Positions 27,702 to 40,508 of a stretch of 64,000 bases of DNA are shown piece by piece (within the stretch, counting starts at the first letter, position 1; each line of letters opens with the position of its first letter). The translations under genes and the position numbers were made by a program. The stretch is from NCBI RefSeq assembly GCF_003286085.1, contig NW_020825307.1:558001-622000 (forward strand), read 5' to 3'. The notes under the pieces are model-generated. The model saw nothing but the letters and a program-made list of their open reading frames with translations, did no database searches and had not been told where the DNA came from. Origin of the DNA: Drosophila persimilis. Lineage: Eukaryota > Arthropoda > Insecta > Diptera > Drosophilidae.

Positions 27702-30700
27702 ATGTACGTCGCAAAGACAAAAAAGAGCTGCCATTTGGCGGTGCTATCGGTCATGGTCCTGGCCCTGATGCACGCCTCCCTGGTGCAGTGCCAGCTGGCG
27801 GGGAAGCTAGTCCAGAATCCGTGCAGCGGCAAGGACAAGTGCCACACATGCATCCAGACCCAGAGCTGTGCGTGGTGCATGCAGCCAAACTTTGAGGGGC
27901 GATCGCGCTGTTTCCAGCACACTTCGCCGGATGTCTGTCCCGAGCAGTTCGTCTGGAATCCCGACACCTCGGAGCAAATTCTCATCAACAAGAACCTGAC
28001 GCTAGCTGGCGAGAGTCAAGCCTATGGCTCGGCCGGTGGCTTTGGCGGCGGTGGTCAGTACATCTCTGGCGGCAGCTCCTATCATCAGAGTTCCTCCTCC
28101 TCCTCCTCCAGCTCCAGCGCCAGTTCCTATGGCTCCCAATACTCTGGATGGTCGGCCAGCTCCGGCGAGATTGTCCAAATTAAACCACAGTCCGTAAACC
28201 TGAAGTTGCGCATCAGTAAGTCACCCCGGGATCCACATTCGAAGCCCGCCCCTAATCCGGCGGCTGTTTTTTCTGTTAACAGATCAAGTCCACAACCTGA
28301 AGGTGAGCTACACCCAGGCCGAGGGCTATCCCGTGGATCTCTACTACTTGATGGACCTCTCCAAGTCCATGGAGGATGACAAAGAGAAGCTGTCCGCCCT
28401 GGGCGACAAGCTGTCGGAGACCATGAAGAGCATCACATCGAATTTCCGCCTGGGTTTCGGTTCGTTTGTGGACAAGGTGCTCATGCCCTATGTGTCCACC
28501 ATTCCCAAGAAGTAAGTACCATCCAAGATGGAGCAAAGCAAAATAGAAATTAAGTTTTAGGATTGCCAACCAAAAGAGTACGAGTTATCGGTCTTTTGAT
28601 GGACCAGCGATGACTCATGAGTATTTCTCTGGAGCCGGCCGCTGATTGTATACGATTATATAGTTGATTGGATCCTAAGTATGAGTAATTATTGAGTCAG
28701 GCTATGACCTAACGCAGCGTCAAGAGTTTTCGCCATAACAAAGCCAAGCCTCTCCTTTTAGTAGAATTTCCCTTCTACAAATTTCTAACCTAAAAAACTC
28801 ATTAAATATTGATAGAAAGATGCGAAATCTTTTGAGCTGCTGTTGATGATTATATTCTCATGAATAAATATCCTTATCCGTATAGTATCCATACATAGTA
28901 TTTACTTATGTTTAAGCTTTATATTATAAACTGACTTTTAACCTAATTTATCTAATTTTATTAAATCAATTCACTAACTTTTGATAATTTATATGATATA
29001 TATACACCATATATATATATATTACAACAACATCATGTACACCAACAACAACAACAAACTACAACAACAACACCATCCAATGAACGAAATTGAATCCGAA
29101 TCGGAATCGGAATTTGTAGACTCGAGCATCCCTGCGATAACTGCAAGGCTCCCTATGGTTACCGCAATCACATGCCACTCAACAATAACACCGAAAGCTT
29201 CTCTGTAAGAGACAATTAATCAATCTATAACTACATATATATATATATATATACAGCTATGCCTGCACCAAATACATATATCCATATCCCCATATCTCCT
29301 ATCCCTACTCATTTCTTGCTTATGTTTGTGGCGCCCTTCTAACCCTATAACTAATACGTATACCATATCCCTGCTTATGATTATTATGCTATATACATAT
29401 ATACCACTATATATTTATGATATTCCGCACATACAATAGATCGTAAGAGCTATATATTGTATCATTAAGTGTGTGTGTGTTTGTTGTGGAAAATCCTACC
29501 ATTCAGGCAGATTGAATGGGGGGGATCTATTATACTACATACTCGTACAAATATAAATCGTATTGCATTCGTACCGTATTATTTATCGTAATTTAATGCA
29601 CTTTTTCGATGTCGTCTAAACATTTTTATACAATTTTTCTTTTGTGTTTCTCTCTCTCTCTTTCTCTCTATCTCTCATTTATATCACTCTTTCTATACCT
29701 CTATGTCACTATATACTCTTTCCAAAATATTATACAAAATTCCAAAACAAAACAAAAAACAAAAAATCCAAATTAAAAACAAAATTAGCCTGGAGGAGCC
29801 ATGCCCCAAATGCGCTGCTCCCTATGGCTATCGAAACATCATGGGCCTGAGCACGGACACATATAGATTCTCTGTAAGTCGTCGTCATGCGCCAGATCCA
29901 GATCCAGCTCTATATCGGATTGGATCGGATCGGATCGGATCTAACACACGTCCGAGACAAAAACATAACATGCATATTTGGCATTGCATTAGCACCCCAT
30001 TTAACATATTATTTTTTGATTATATTCATTATTTATACTCTAATTTTAATTTATGATAGTTTGCACGTTGCTTGGGACTTTATATGGTTTTGGCATGCTA
30101 CTTATCTATATCTAATTCTATATAGTATACACTGTGTTTCTTATCTATATTTAAACTTGATATATGCATGGGCATGGGAACGAATCGTTCTGTTATCTAT
30201 TTAACACCTTCATATATCCTCTACCACACATATATCCTTCTGCCACCACTATGATCCCTAGAACTGAGAAACAGTATGCAAGGCTATGGCCTCTGGCGTG
30301 TCCCTCTGGACAGTCCAGCTGTCCAGCAGTTCTTCGCCCTAAGATCAGGGAAGATCAATCTTTGAGCCCCTATATGATCATGAAACTTTAAAAGAACGAC
30401 TATCAAATAGCTTCCAGTATTGGCCTATATTTTTGCCCTTAATATGCTCATTGTATCGCTAAAAATATGCGACCGATTGACCGATTGATCGATCGAGTAT
30501 GATGTCATCAAACCATAGAACCGATTGATTTTCAAATATCGTAAAGTTATGCCTAAATATATATACTGTATGGGTTCTATGGAAACCCTTGTTTCTTGAT
30601 AATGGAACCTTGAACAGAGCAACAGTTCGTCATGTATGCATACTGTATCTTATCGGGCATAGAGCCGACACCCCTTATCTTGACTAATATTGATAGAACC

Positions 30701-32746
30701 GAATCGGAGGTGGTCTAAAACTCCTACTTCTCCTTCTCTTCTTTCCCTTCTTTCCCTCCTCTCCCTCTCAATTTCACTTGCTTTCTCCTTGGCTAACTGC
30801 TCGAACAACACTGCTAAACCCCATCAACAACGACCCCAACAAATAACTAATCCAGTTTTTCTATTCGCCTGAGCACAGAACGAGGTGAAAGATGCGGCCG
30901 TCTCTGGTAATCTCGATGCGCCCGAGGGCGGCTTCGATGCCATTATGCAAGCCATTGCCTGCCGCCAGCAGGTGGGATGGCGTGAGCAGGCCCGTCGCCT
31001 GCTCGTCTTCTCCACGGACGCCGGCTTCCATTATGCGGGCGATGGCAAACTGGGCGGCGTGATAGCGCCCAACGATGGCGAATGCCATCTGGATCTGCAG
31101 GGCATGTACACGCATTCGGTGATTCAGGACTATCCGAGCATCTCGCAAATCAACCAGAAGGTCAAGGAGAATGCCATCAACATCATCTTTGCGGTGACCA
31201 ATTCGCAGTACACCGTGTACGAGAAACTGGCCGCCCACGTTCAGGGCTCCTCGGCGGCCATCCTCTCGAATGATTCGTCCAATGTGGTCGATCTGGTGCA
31301 GAAGGAGTACAACGTGAGTGAAGAGTAACTCTTTATGCTCTCTGAACTGTAAAAACTATAACTATACAATTACAGAAAATCTCCTCGTCAGTAGAGATGA
31401 AGGACAATGCCACAGGCGACGTGAAGATTACGTACTTCTCCTCCTGTTTGACAAACGGACCCGAGATCCAGACCTCCAAATGCGACAACCTGACGGTGGG
31501 CAAGCAGGTGAGCTTCACGGCCCAGATTCAGGTGTTGAAGTGCCCGGAGGATCCACGCGACTGGAATCAGGTTATCCAGATCTATCCCGTTGGCATCAAC
31601 GAGAGCATGGTGATCAAACTGGAAATGCTCTGTTCCTGCCCCTGCGAACATCCCGGCTCCATTGGGTATGAGGAGCATTCGCCGCACTGCAACAACTACG
31701 GCACCTACATGTGCGGCATCTGTGACTGTGGCGAGCATCATTTTGGCAACACCTGCGAGTGCTCCGTATCGGACATGAACTCGACGATCAACAACGATGC
31801 CAGCTGCCGGGCGGACAACACCACCAATGTGGACTGCAGCGGACGCGGCAATTGCGTGTGCGGCTTCTGTGAGTGCTTCAAGCGACCCAATCCGGAGGAG
31901 GTAATCACTGGCAAGTTCTGCGAGTGCGAGAACTTTAGCTGCGAGCGTAACAAGAACCAGCTCTGCTCTGGACCCGATCACGGCACCTGCGACTGCGGCC
32001 GTTGTGTATGCAAGCCCGGATGGACGGGCAGTAGCTGTGCCTGCCAGGCCTCCAACGACACCTGCATACCGCCCGGCGGTGGCGAGCTCTGCTCCGGTCA
32101 CGGCACCTGCGAGTGTGGCGTCTGCAAGTGCACGGCCAACGACCAAGGCCGCTACTCTGGACGCCACTGTGAGAAGTGCCCGACTTGCTCGGGCCGCTGT
32201 CAGGAGCTGAAGGATTGCGTACAGTGCCAGATGTACCACACCGGAGTGCTGAAGAACGTGGATGACTGTGCCCGCAACTGCACGGCCTTCACGCCGGTGG
32301 GCGTTGAGAAGGTGACAATCGATGAGCACAAGGACGAGCAGATGTGCACATTTTTCGACGAGGATGACTGCAAGTTCATGTTCAAGTACAGCGAACAGGG
32401 CGAGCTGGTGGTCCATGCACAGGAGGAGAAGGAGTGCCCGCCCAAGGTCTTTATGCTGGGCATCGTGCTCGGCGTCATCGCCGCCATTGTGCTCGTGGGC
32501 CTGGCCATTCTCCTGCTCTGGAAGCTGCTCACCACCATACACGATCGCCGTGAATTTGCCCGCTTCGAGAAGGAGAGCATGAATGCCAAATGGAATGCGG
32601 TACGTCATCGAAAATACTTGCTCATACTTACTCGTTCGTTATTCTGATGATCTGTCTGTCTGTCTTCCTTTTTCTTTTAGGGCGAGAATCCCATTTACAA
32701 GCAGGCCACCTCCACCTTCAAGAATCCCATGTATGCGGGCAAATAA
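27702..32746 (+). CDS. mys: Integrin beta subunit, myospheroid (betaPS)
   Basis: Cell-surface receptor for extracellular matrix; pairs with alphaPS chains for muscle attachment and epithelial adhesion. Exons: 27702-28215, 28283-28511, one of 29120-29204 or 29789-29873, 30879-31313, 31376-32599 and 32681-32746, giving 850 residues. Signal peptide at residues 1-31, then a Cys-rich PSI domain ([16 protein letters not shown]). The MIDAS motif DLSKS is at 196-200. Four Cys-rich I-EGF modules occupy roughly residues 550-720. The membrane span is [20 protein letters not shown], followed by a tail with HDRREF and two phosphotyrosine-type motifs, NPIY and NPMY, in talin/kindlin positions. An unusual Gly/Ser-rich insert lies at about residues 108-160. 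The mutually exclusive exon pair is known for this gene. The ATG is the first in frame after the signal for splicing at 27558. Confidence 0.96.
29120..29204 (+). other. mys: mys alternative exon, upstream version
   Basis: 85 bases between TTTGTAG and GTAAGA. Encodes [20 protein letters not shown] and then NNNTESFS, continuing the I-like domain. Shares the PC-x2-C-x-APYGYRN scaffold with the downstream version, but its second half differs, which is the part thought to tune ligand affinity. Confidence 0.88.
29789..29873 (+). other. mys: mys alternative exon, downstream version
   Basis: 85 bases between AAATTAG and GTAAGT. Encodes [20 protein letters not shown] and then STDTYRFS. Same length and phase as the upstream version; because 85 is not a multiple of three, using both or neither breaks the reading frame. 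Confidence 0.9.
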
Positions 32747-33485
32747 TCAAATCAACTGGATTCACTATCCACCATCTAACTAAATATTAGTGAAAAACTC
32801 TGTGTCATCCATGGATGGATTGTTTGTGCCTGGGGAGAGACACGAGGCCCGAGACACAAGAGTGTCTGTGTGTCTCTTCCCCCAATTAATATCTAAATCT
32901 AACTCAACAAAAGCTGCGCCCGATAGTTTCCTGTTGAAGTCAACTGCCACTGAAACGCGTTCTAAACTAAGTCAAATTTATATATACAGATATAGAGCTA
33001 TATATATACACCCCCCGCAACACCCACCCCCTTCGAGGGCAGCCTTTATACAATGCGTATACTTAACGAGCAAACGATGTGTGCCTTGCTATAAAATGTT
33101 TTAGACTTGTAAAATCCACATATATATACATACATATATTGTATAGAGAGCTTCCGTCTACAGAGAGCCAACAGAAACAGACAGCACAAACAAACAGCCA
33201 AGAAAATGAACTACGAAACGATTATTATTAGGAATAGATGATTATGATTTATGATTTATATAATGACATCTGTGTTCAGCAGTTCAGCAGAACCCATTAC
33301 CCCCAACAATTTATCCAGCCAGCACATGAATTTTTGTTGTATTTTATTTCTAATTATTTGTTTCTTATAATTTGTATTCTATTGATTTTGATATTCTTTC
33401 TATTGTTTTCTTTTCGAACACTTCTTTCGAGTAGTTTTTAAGCGCAATGTGTTTTTGTACGTTTTATTTACATTTACATTACATC

Positions 33486-33516
<31 letters not shown>

Positions 33517-35116
33517 TTGTATGTGTATCACTCTTTTAAAGGCAATATTGCAAATTGTATTGAAAATGACTTAACTCCCTGCCTGCCTGCACCGAAACGG
33601 CCCCACCCTCTGATGTCTAAATGTGTTTTCTTTTGTTAAAAATTAAAAAAAAAATCTAACTTTACAATTGTAATATTTAAGCGTATATTAACATTTAAGC
33701 TTTTGTAATTGTTAATCTAAAATGCAATAGTGCGACCGGGACTTTGATTTCTATACGATTTTCATTTTCGTTTTGAACTCATTTTGTACGTTTTTAATTT
33801 TTTTTTAGTTTTTATTTTTTTTGTATTTATGAGAATATAGAGATAGTCTCTTTTGTGTGTATTTTGTTTTGAATTGATTTTCGTTCATTAATAGTGAATT
33901 AATACTACTATATAAATATTATATCTTTTGCCATTTGTACTGATTACTGATTAACATTTTAAAAGTAAAACAAACGAACGAAAAAACATTTGTATAAACA
34001 AGCAAAAAAATAAGCAAAAAAAAAAAAGCGTAAAACATTTTGGAGTCATTTTATTTAACGAATACCAATACACTGGCAATATACAAGAATAAGATTGTTT
34101 GACGCTAATTTTAGAGGAAATCAAATAAAACGAAAAACAAGTAAAACAAACCAAACGATTCTTGGGGATGTACTATTTTAATTTGTCAAAGTCCAGTCAA
34201 GACATTAAGGGGCAAGGGGGACAGGAAGGATGGAACCCAGCAGCTATACATGCGCGTGTATATGTGTAAATATATCGAATCTATATAGATATTCCCCCCG
34301 ATCTAAATGTAATTATGGTATATTCCTTATCTCTTGTGTGGGCTCGGGTTTAAGTGTGGGAACAGCCATCGGCTTGGGTGGTTTCGGGTATGGTATGTAC
34401 GGATGCATATATTTACAACATACATATATGGTATGGTATATGGTTTATGGTATATATGCATTTCTATATATGTATCAATCGATTGTGTTGCTCTTCAGCA
34501 AAGGGACTGTTTTCAAAACAAGTCTAGGCAATCGTACGTACTATGTGTATGGTTAATTTATAGACTCTGCTCTGCTCTTTATGTACACCATAGCGGAGGG
34601 TATCGGATGGGGGAGGGCCTTATAATTTCTTGAGCTGCCATGCCGCTCGATCTGTGCTTACGTGGGGCATGGCATTGGCAATGAGTGTAGAATCTCGTGG
34701 ACCTGCTAGCGCGCTGGCGATGGGATAAAGCGGATGAGCGCTGTGGTGGGAACTCAACTTAAGTACGGTATAAAAACGTGTATGTCCAGATGTCCTGTGC
34801 CTGAGGATTGGACTTAAGCGTGGACATGAGACACGGTGTGGATGTGGATGTGGATGTGTATGTAGGTTCCTGCAGTCAGAGCATCACGGTCTCTTGGAGC
34901 ACCTTTTCCCTATTCGTATTCCCTGTTACAGTATTTCGTAAACTTGAACGTTATTGTGGGCAATATCCATCGTCCATTATCCAGCATCCATCATCCGCTT
35001 TACCCATGGTTACTGCGATGCCAGTGTGTGCATTCCCTGATTGTTAACTTGACTTGGATTGGTCTGGGGTCTGTGGCCCAGAATCGGCCTGAGGCTGTCT
35101 GTGGCTGCTGGGCGTC
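32747..35116. other. Convergent 3'UTRs of mys and Upf2
   Basis: The mys 3'UTR extends right from 32747, with AT-rich sequence, a (TA)n run near 33486-33520 and a candidate AATAAA near 34124. The Upf2 3'UTR extends left from 35116, with TTTATT near 34051 as the minus-strand signal. Short frames in 34.2-35.0 kb lack protein-like composition. Confidence 0.5.
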
Positions 35117-38100
35117 TCAGTGAAATATGAGATCCGCATCGGGGGCGCCCTTTTGGTGTTTGAACTTGTGTCTGTTGGGCTTCTGGTAGTAGCTCTGAGT
35201 GAAATTTCGATGCTGCGGCGGCAGTAGCGACTCCTGGTAGTCCTCCTCCTCTATGCGCTCGGTGATGTTCAGTGTGAGGCGCTTGACCTTCTCCTTCTCC
35301 TCGCGTATCTTCTGCTCCTGCATCTTCAGATTGATGGCCAAGTGGGAGTCTGAGGCACAGACAAACGATTTAAACTGCTGCTTGCCGCCTCTGTTGCCGC
35401 GCACCATCAGCACAAATGGAACAGCTGCTGCTCCTCCTCCTGCTGCCGCTGGCAGTCCTGCTGCATTTCCTGCACCTCCGGCATTTACGGGCGGTGCCTT
35501 GCCAGAGCCCTCGGGCAGATCGGGTGCTGGCGAGCGAGGAGGCAGGTCTGGACAACTGACTACCTTTGAGATCTGGCCAGCTGTGATCTGCTCGTACGAC
35601 TTCTTCTGCAGACGCGCCATCATGGGTACGGGTATGTCCTTGGCAGTAGCCTTGACGGGCTCCTTGAGCCGTTCCTGGTACGAATCGGTAGTCATTCTCT
35701 CGTATTGCTGCTCGAAATCCAAGTCCTCCTTGGACCATTCCGGCGGTGGTGGTGGTCCCAGTGGCACATCTGTCTCGTTTTCAGTACATTCGTTGCTCTG
35801 CTCCGGCTCCAGGCCGGCAGCCTGACGCTCCCGCTGATCGTTCGAGGAGCCAGAATCCTCGTCAGTGGGCTGTGAAAATGGTCAACGCCGTGAATCATCG
35901 AATGTAATCAAGAGTGTTCAAATCTACTTACGCCCTCGTCTAGCTCACTGTTCTCATTGATGCTGGTCAGATTGGGATCGCTGGCATGCGATTTCAGATG
36001 GGGGAAGAGTCTCTCCTGCAACTGATCGATGGACTCCTTGGCCTGCTCCAGGCTTGTGTACAGCTTCAGCTTGGGACGGACAGCGTTCAGACAGTCGCGA
36101 TATGTGTGATCAACCAGTATGGGAAAGAGATCCGCAGAGCTCGCATTATCCCTGCAGAATACGGGATGGGACTTCTTGAACCAGTAATAGTGCTGGAAAA
36201 ACACCAGGAAATAGTCCAGCCTGAAACAGACAAACAAGCGAGAAAGTGAGTGATTAGGTGGGTGTTTCCTTCCCCACTCCTTCTTGGCTCCACTTACTTC
36301 TTGCGTGTGGCCTGGCTGGTGAAGTAGGGGCCGCAGGTGTCGAGAAGCATGCACGCCAGCTTCAGGCGAAACAGGCTATCCGGCGGATCCAACGGCGAGA
36401 CCACGCTCTGATCCGTGGACACACCCAGAGAGATAATCGAGTACAGGGTATTCAGAATGTGTGTGGACTCCACCAGCTTGTAGTTGTACATTTCGCCCAA
36501 ATACTTGGCCATGGCTATGCGACGCTGGGCCATGCGCGGCGAATGGATCTCGAGGCCGGCGCGTATGTCCTCGAACACATTGTCAATGACAATGGTGACG
36601 GCCCGGGGCTGGTAAGAGCTGAGGCCGGACACCAGATCGGCCAGGCAGCGAATGAGTGGGAAGCGCAAAAGAAATGCTTTGCTTAGGCACTTGATGGCGT
36701 AGCCGCTGGTATCCGGATCCAGCCAATCGATGCGCCGCAGCATTTTGATGCACCGCTCGACGTTCTGCTTGCACAGCTCCTCGAAGATCAGGTGGCGTAT
36801 GTACTCGTGAATGACGGGACGTGGTGCGGATTCGCGCTTGGACGACTCTGGGGGCTTCACCAGATAGTAGACACTCTCAATTTGGGCCGCATGACGCGAG
36901 TCCATGGCTGTGGCCATCTTCAGGCGAAGCATCTGGTCGAGGAAGACGTTCATGAGCAGACGGGAGTCGCGACAATTGTACAGGTAGACACCGGTCACCT
37001 CCACAAATGCGCAGGCCATCTCGATCTGATGATGCTGAAAGTCGCGCAGCAGCATCTTGAGGCATCCGAGGGCGTCGAACTTCTTGAAGAGCCCGAATTT
37101 CACTTGCTCTCCAATGAAGCGCACTATCTTTAGTTTGGACTCGATATTCAGTTGATTCTTTTTGCGTATATGCCACTTGAACTCCTTACGCAGCAGCTCG
37201 GACAGATCGGCGGCCACGTCTGTGTTGCACATATGAACGATGGCCATGAAGCGCGACAGATAGGGAAGGATATCCAGGCGGGTGCGCTGCACCGAGAATA
37301 TCGTCCGGGTCAGCTTCTTGCGCTGGTGTTTTGTGTTGAAGTTGAGCAGAAATTCGATGGCGGCCGAGTCGATTAGCTCCTTGTTGACGCAATTGAAGAG
37401 ATTTACGAGGAATATATCGAATTGCTGGCGTATCTGTTGCTGTGTCTGGGCCGTGGGCTGTGGTTGGCTTTGCAGCTGCTGGCGTCCCAGCTCCATCAAA
37501 GCGCTGCACATTTTCTGCGGCTTCAAATCGTTAGCCGAGGAGCCCGTGGTTGCCAGCAGGGGTGGAGTGCTTGGCGGTGGCTGGTCTTCGGCTATGTTCT
37601 CCGACGGTGGATCCGAATTTGTTGAGGGTGGATCGTCGATATCCATTTCGGCGTCTAAATTGGCATCAATGGCCTCTTCGGTGAGCTCGCTGGGCTCTTC
37701 CATGGTCTCTAGGTCCACCTTGGGGGCAGAGAAGTCGGGTAGGAACTGGCGCAGATCGGGCAGATCTGTGTAAAAGGCACGTGTCTCCTCATCGCCCCAA
37801 GGATCGAGCACCCCGAAGGCGGCACTGTCCAGCATGTTGTCAATCACTGTACCCGGACTGCAGCACTCAGACTCCTTGGCCAGCTCCGGCAGCGGCTCGG
37901 CCAACAGCTCCGACAGGGTCTGGGCGGAGGCCAGCAGCTTGTCGAAGCTCGCCTGCATCATTTCGCACTTCTCGCGCTTCTCAGAGGAGATCTCGCCCTT
38001 GCACTCCATCGTGCGGCGTATGTTCTTGGTCATGTTCATCAGTTCGGTCTGCTCAGCCAGGACATGCTTGCACAGGGCCTTGAAGTAGCCCTTGAGCATG

Positions 38101-38939
38101 GTGCGCAGGTTCGCCTGCTTGTCCGCTGCCAGGAAATCGGATTTGGGCACCTCGACGCCGTACTTGAGAGCCAACTGCTGCATTTTCTGCGGCACCAGGC
38201 CAGCATATTCCTCGCCGCAGTGACGGCAAAACGAGAGTATAATGGAGAAGTTGTTATGACCGTCCTTGTCCTGGCCGATTAGCTGGACCAGTACCATGCC
38301 CAGCAGGGCCAGGCCGGGCTTCATTTGGATAACACCCGAGCTAATCAGCTCCGCAAAGAGGCGCAAATCGACGCGCAGCTTGCTCGGGTTGCTGATCTTC
38401 TCGGCCTTGATGTTCAGCACCTTCTGCCAAGCCTCCAGGAAGTGCGTGTCGAAGTCCACATAGGTTGCGTGAAGGCGTGAGGATAGGATCACCACCGAAG
38501 GTACATCGTTCATCTTGAGCTTGGCCTCCGCCAGGGCGGCACAGATCTCCGAAATATACTTGCTCAGATTCAAGGCGGACAGTTCACGGAGCAGCGGCTC
38601 CAGCTGCGTGGTGGTGAACATTTTCAGCTTTTTCACAAACGCCGTGTTCTTCTTCAGGCTGGAGTCGAGGCGGGCAAAGAACTCCTCGCCGGGCAGCTCA
38701 ATGTTGGCATTTTGCTGACGCAGCAGCCGCTTGCTCTCGATTTTCTCACCCAGCTCGTGGATGAACAGCCGCAGCTCCTCGCGCTCCTCTGCCTCTTTGG
38801 CAGCCTCATCGCCACCGTTCGGCGACGCCTCTGGGGCTGCTGTTGATGATGGGGCGGCATGGGATGAGTTTGTTGTCGCGGTTTCCGGTATCTCTACCGG
38901 TCTCACAGCTACAGTTGCGCCCGACTTGTTAGCGGGCAT
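35117..38939 (-). CDS. Upf2: Upf2, nonsense-mediated mRNA decay factor
   Basis: Scaffold that bridges Upf3 at exon junctions and the helicase Upf1. Exons on the minus strand: 38939-36298, 36220-35932 and 35869-35117, giving 1227 residues, similar to the known fly protein. The first ATG in frame begins MPANKSGATVAV; reading frames upstream of it have no ATG. Three MIF4G repeats are visible: about residues 50-290, the block around LVNLFNCVNKELIDSAAIEF, and the block around IYHLIFEELCKQ-like helices to LDPPDSLFRLKLACMLLDTC. An acidic linker (ANLDAEMDIDDPPS) separates repeats 2 and 3. The last exon carries the Upf1-binding C-terminus (YERMTTDSYQERLKEP) and a basic tail ending ADLIFH. No missing segment is evident. 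Confidence 0.94.
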
Positions 38940-40508
38940 GGTGATGGCGAAAAATGTAGTATAATTTTGCCTCACACACGCCTCGATGTTCTTGTTTTAC
39001 GGCAAAATCGGGAAATCTATGTTAGGCAAGAAATTTGTTTCATTTAGTGTTGGATGTTAATTTATTACATGCTACACGGCAGGTACACGGTAATTACACA
39101 TTTGCTACATAATGGGAGGGAAAAGAGGGTGTGGACAACAGCCAACACGGCCCAGAAAATGCAACGCATGGTAGGTGAGATCTACCCCATATGCCAAATA
39201 TACCTTGTAGACAAAAAGCCGATTTTGTCTGCAAGGTATGTGTCCTCACACGCTACCTTGCAATTTGCCATGGCTGTTTTTGCCTGTTGTCCATACCCTA
39301 TTGAAATAGACCATTACAAATTACGACTCATTTGTTCGTTGCAGAAGAGAGCAATAGTGTGACCCTCAGAAATATACTGACGAAATTATATGTATTCCTA
39401 ATTCCTCATATACCTCGATTTTTGATATTCGGTACATCAATTTATCCGATTGACGAATCACTTTCCTAGAAGACTGGCTAACTTGAAGATCTCATTTTTA
39501 TTTAATTGTTTATAAAATGACAAAATGAAGTTGCTAACTACACATTCGCTACATATTAACTACATTTTTATGTAATTATCAAAAGCGACACCGGAAGGAG
39601 ACAAGTTTGGCCGTTATTTTTTAATTTAATCCCAATTTATAAATTCGATGTGGCCTGCGACATGCCAAGTAACAAGGTCAGTTACTTAGAAAGGGAACAA
39701 AATCGATCGAGCTTAAATAACGACCCAGTTACCCAAAACGAACTTTTTCAGTAATAAATTAACTAAATTCTTGTTCTGTGTGTTTTAGAGATGACCATAC
39801 CTGCAATTATTTATAGTGACTGCTCCTGGTCACTGCTTGGAGAATACTTTGATAAATATCAGGTGGCTAGTCCGAGCTCCAGGAAAAATTCAATTCAATA
39901 CTGAATACTATGTAAATTTGTTTTTCAATGTCAGATTAACTTAAATTGCAACGGGTTTATGATCTGGGATATAAGTACTATTATAATCTGAGCTAACCTT
40001 TTACTTGTTACTTGTGCTCAAAGTCACTTTACCTATCAATACTTTTACCAACAACAGAAAAATGGTTTATATCCATAATTTGGTTGCTTTCCTCATCATC
40101 AAATACACAAAACAGCTATTCTCATGACGCAATAACCTGCGTCTGCCATTGTAAACGCTTATACTGCGTCATTTCCGATATCGATGGTCGGCAGGGTAAA
40201 AAGACTATACAGTCACAGCCGTGACTTCTGAAACTCTCTAAAATTTGAAATCGATTAGAAAACAGCGGATAGAATCGATTCCATTGATGTGAATATTCGC
40301 GCGCTGCGAAGAAGAAAAAACAGCAGTTAAAATCGGCAGTCTATCGTTTGTATATTCCGTAAATTCGTATATAAAAAAATGAAAAATCTCAGCTTTCGTT
40401 TCACATTCAATCAAATTACGATATTTCACACAAGCAACAAATATAGCAGAAATATATATATACAGAAATCGGTAGAGGACAGAACATTAACAGAAGGGCA
40501 GCCCCGTA
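38940..40508. other. Spacer between divergent Upf2 and DNAI2-type gene
   Basis: Contains the Upf2 5'UTR (near 38940-39060), the repeat copy at 39200-39500 and AT-rich DNA. ATCGAT sites lie near 40180, 40248 and 40274, closer to the plus-strand gene. No coding region is supported. Confidence 0.5.
39200..39500 (-). repeat. Repeat copy with 17-bp hairpin, upstream of Upf2
   Basis: Begins with a hairpin (ATACCTTGTAGACAAAA at 39200-39216 against TTTTGTCTGCAAGGTAT at 39223-39239, one mismatch). It continues with TTTGCCATGGCTGTTTTTGC, GACTCATTTGTTCGTTGCAG and a motif-1-like site (GGGTCACACTA, 39355-39365), and ends with the distal landmarks CGATTGACGAATCA. On the minus strand it points to Upf2. Confidence 0.65.

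Noticed and set aside
31388..32608. 406-codon minus-strand frame across mys
   Set aside because: Antisense shadow of the Cys-rich mys exon; the plus strand encodes the integrin EGF modules and transmembrane segment.
36294..38975. Upf2 start at 38975
   Set aside because: That position is GTG; the first in-frame ATG is at 38939 and opens MPANKSG, so the annotated start was moved.
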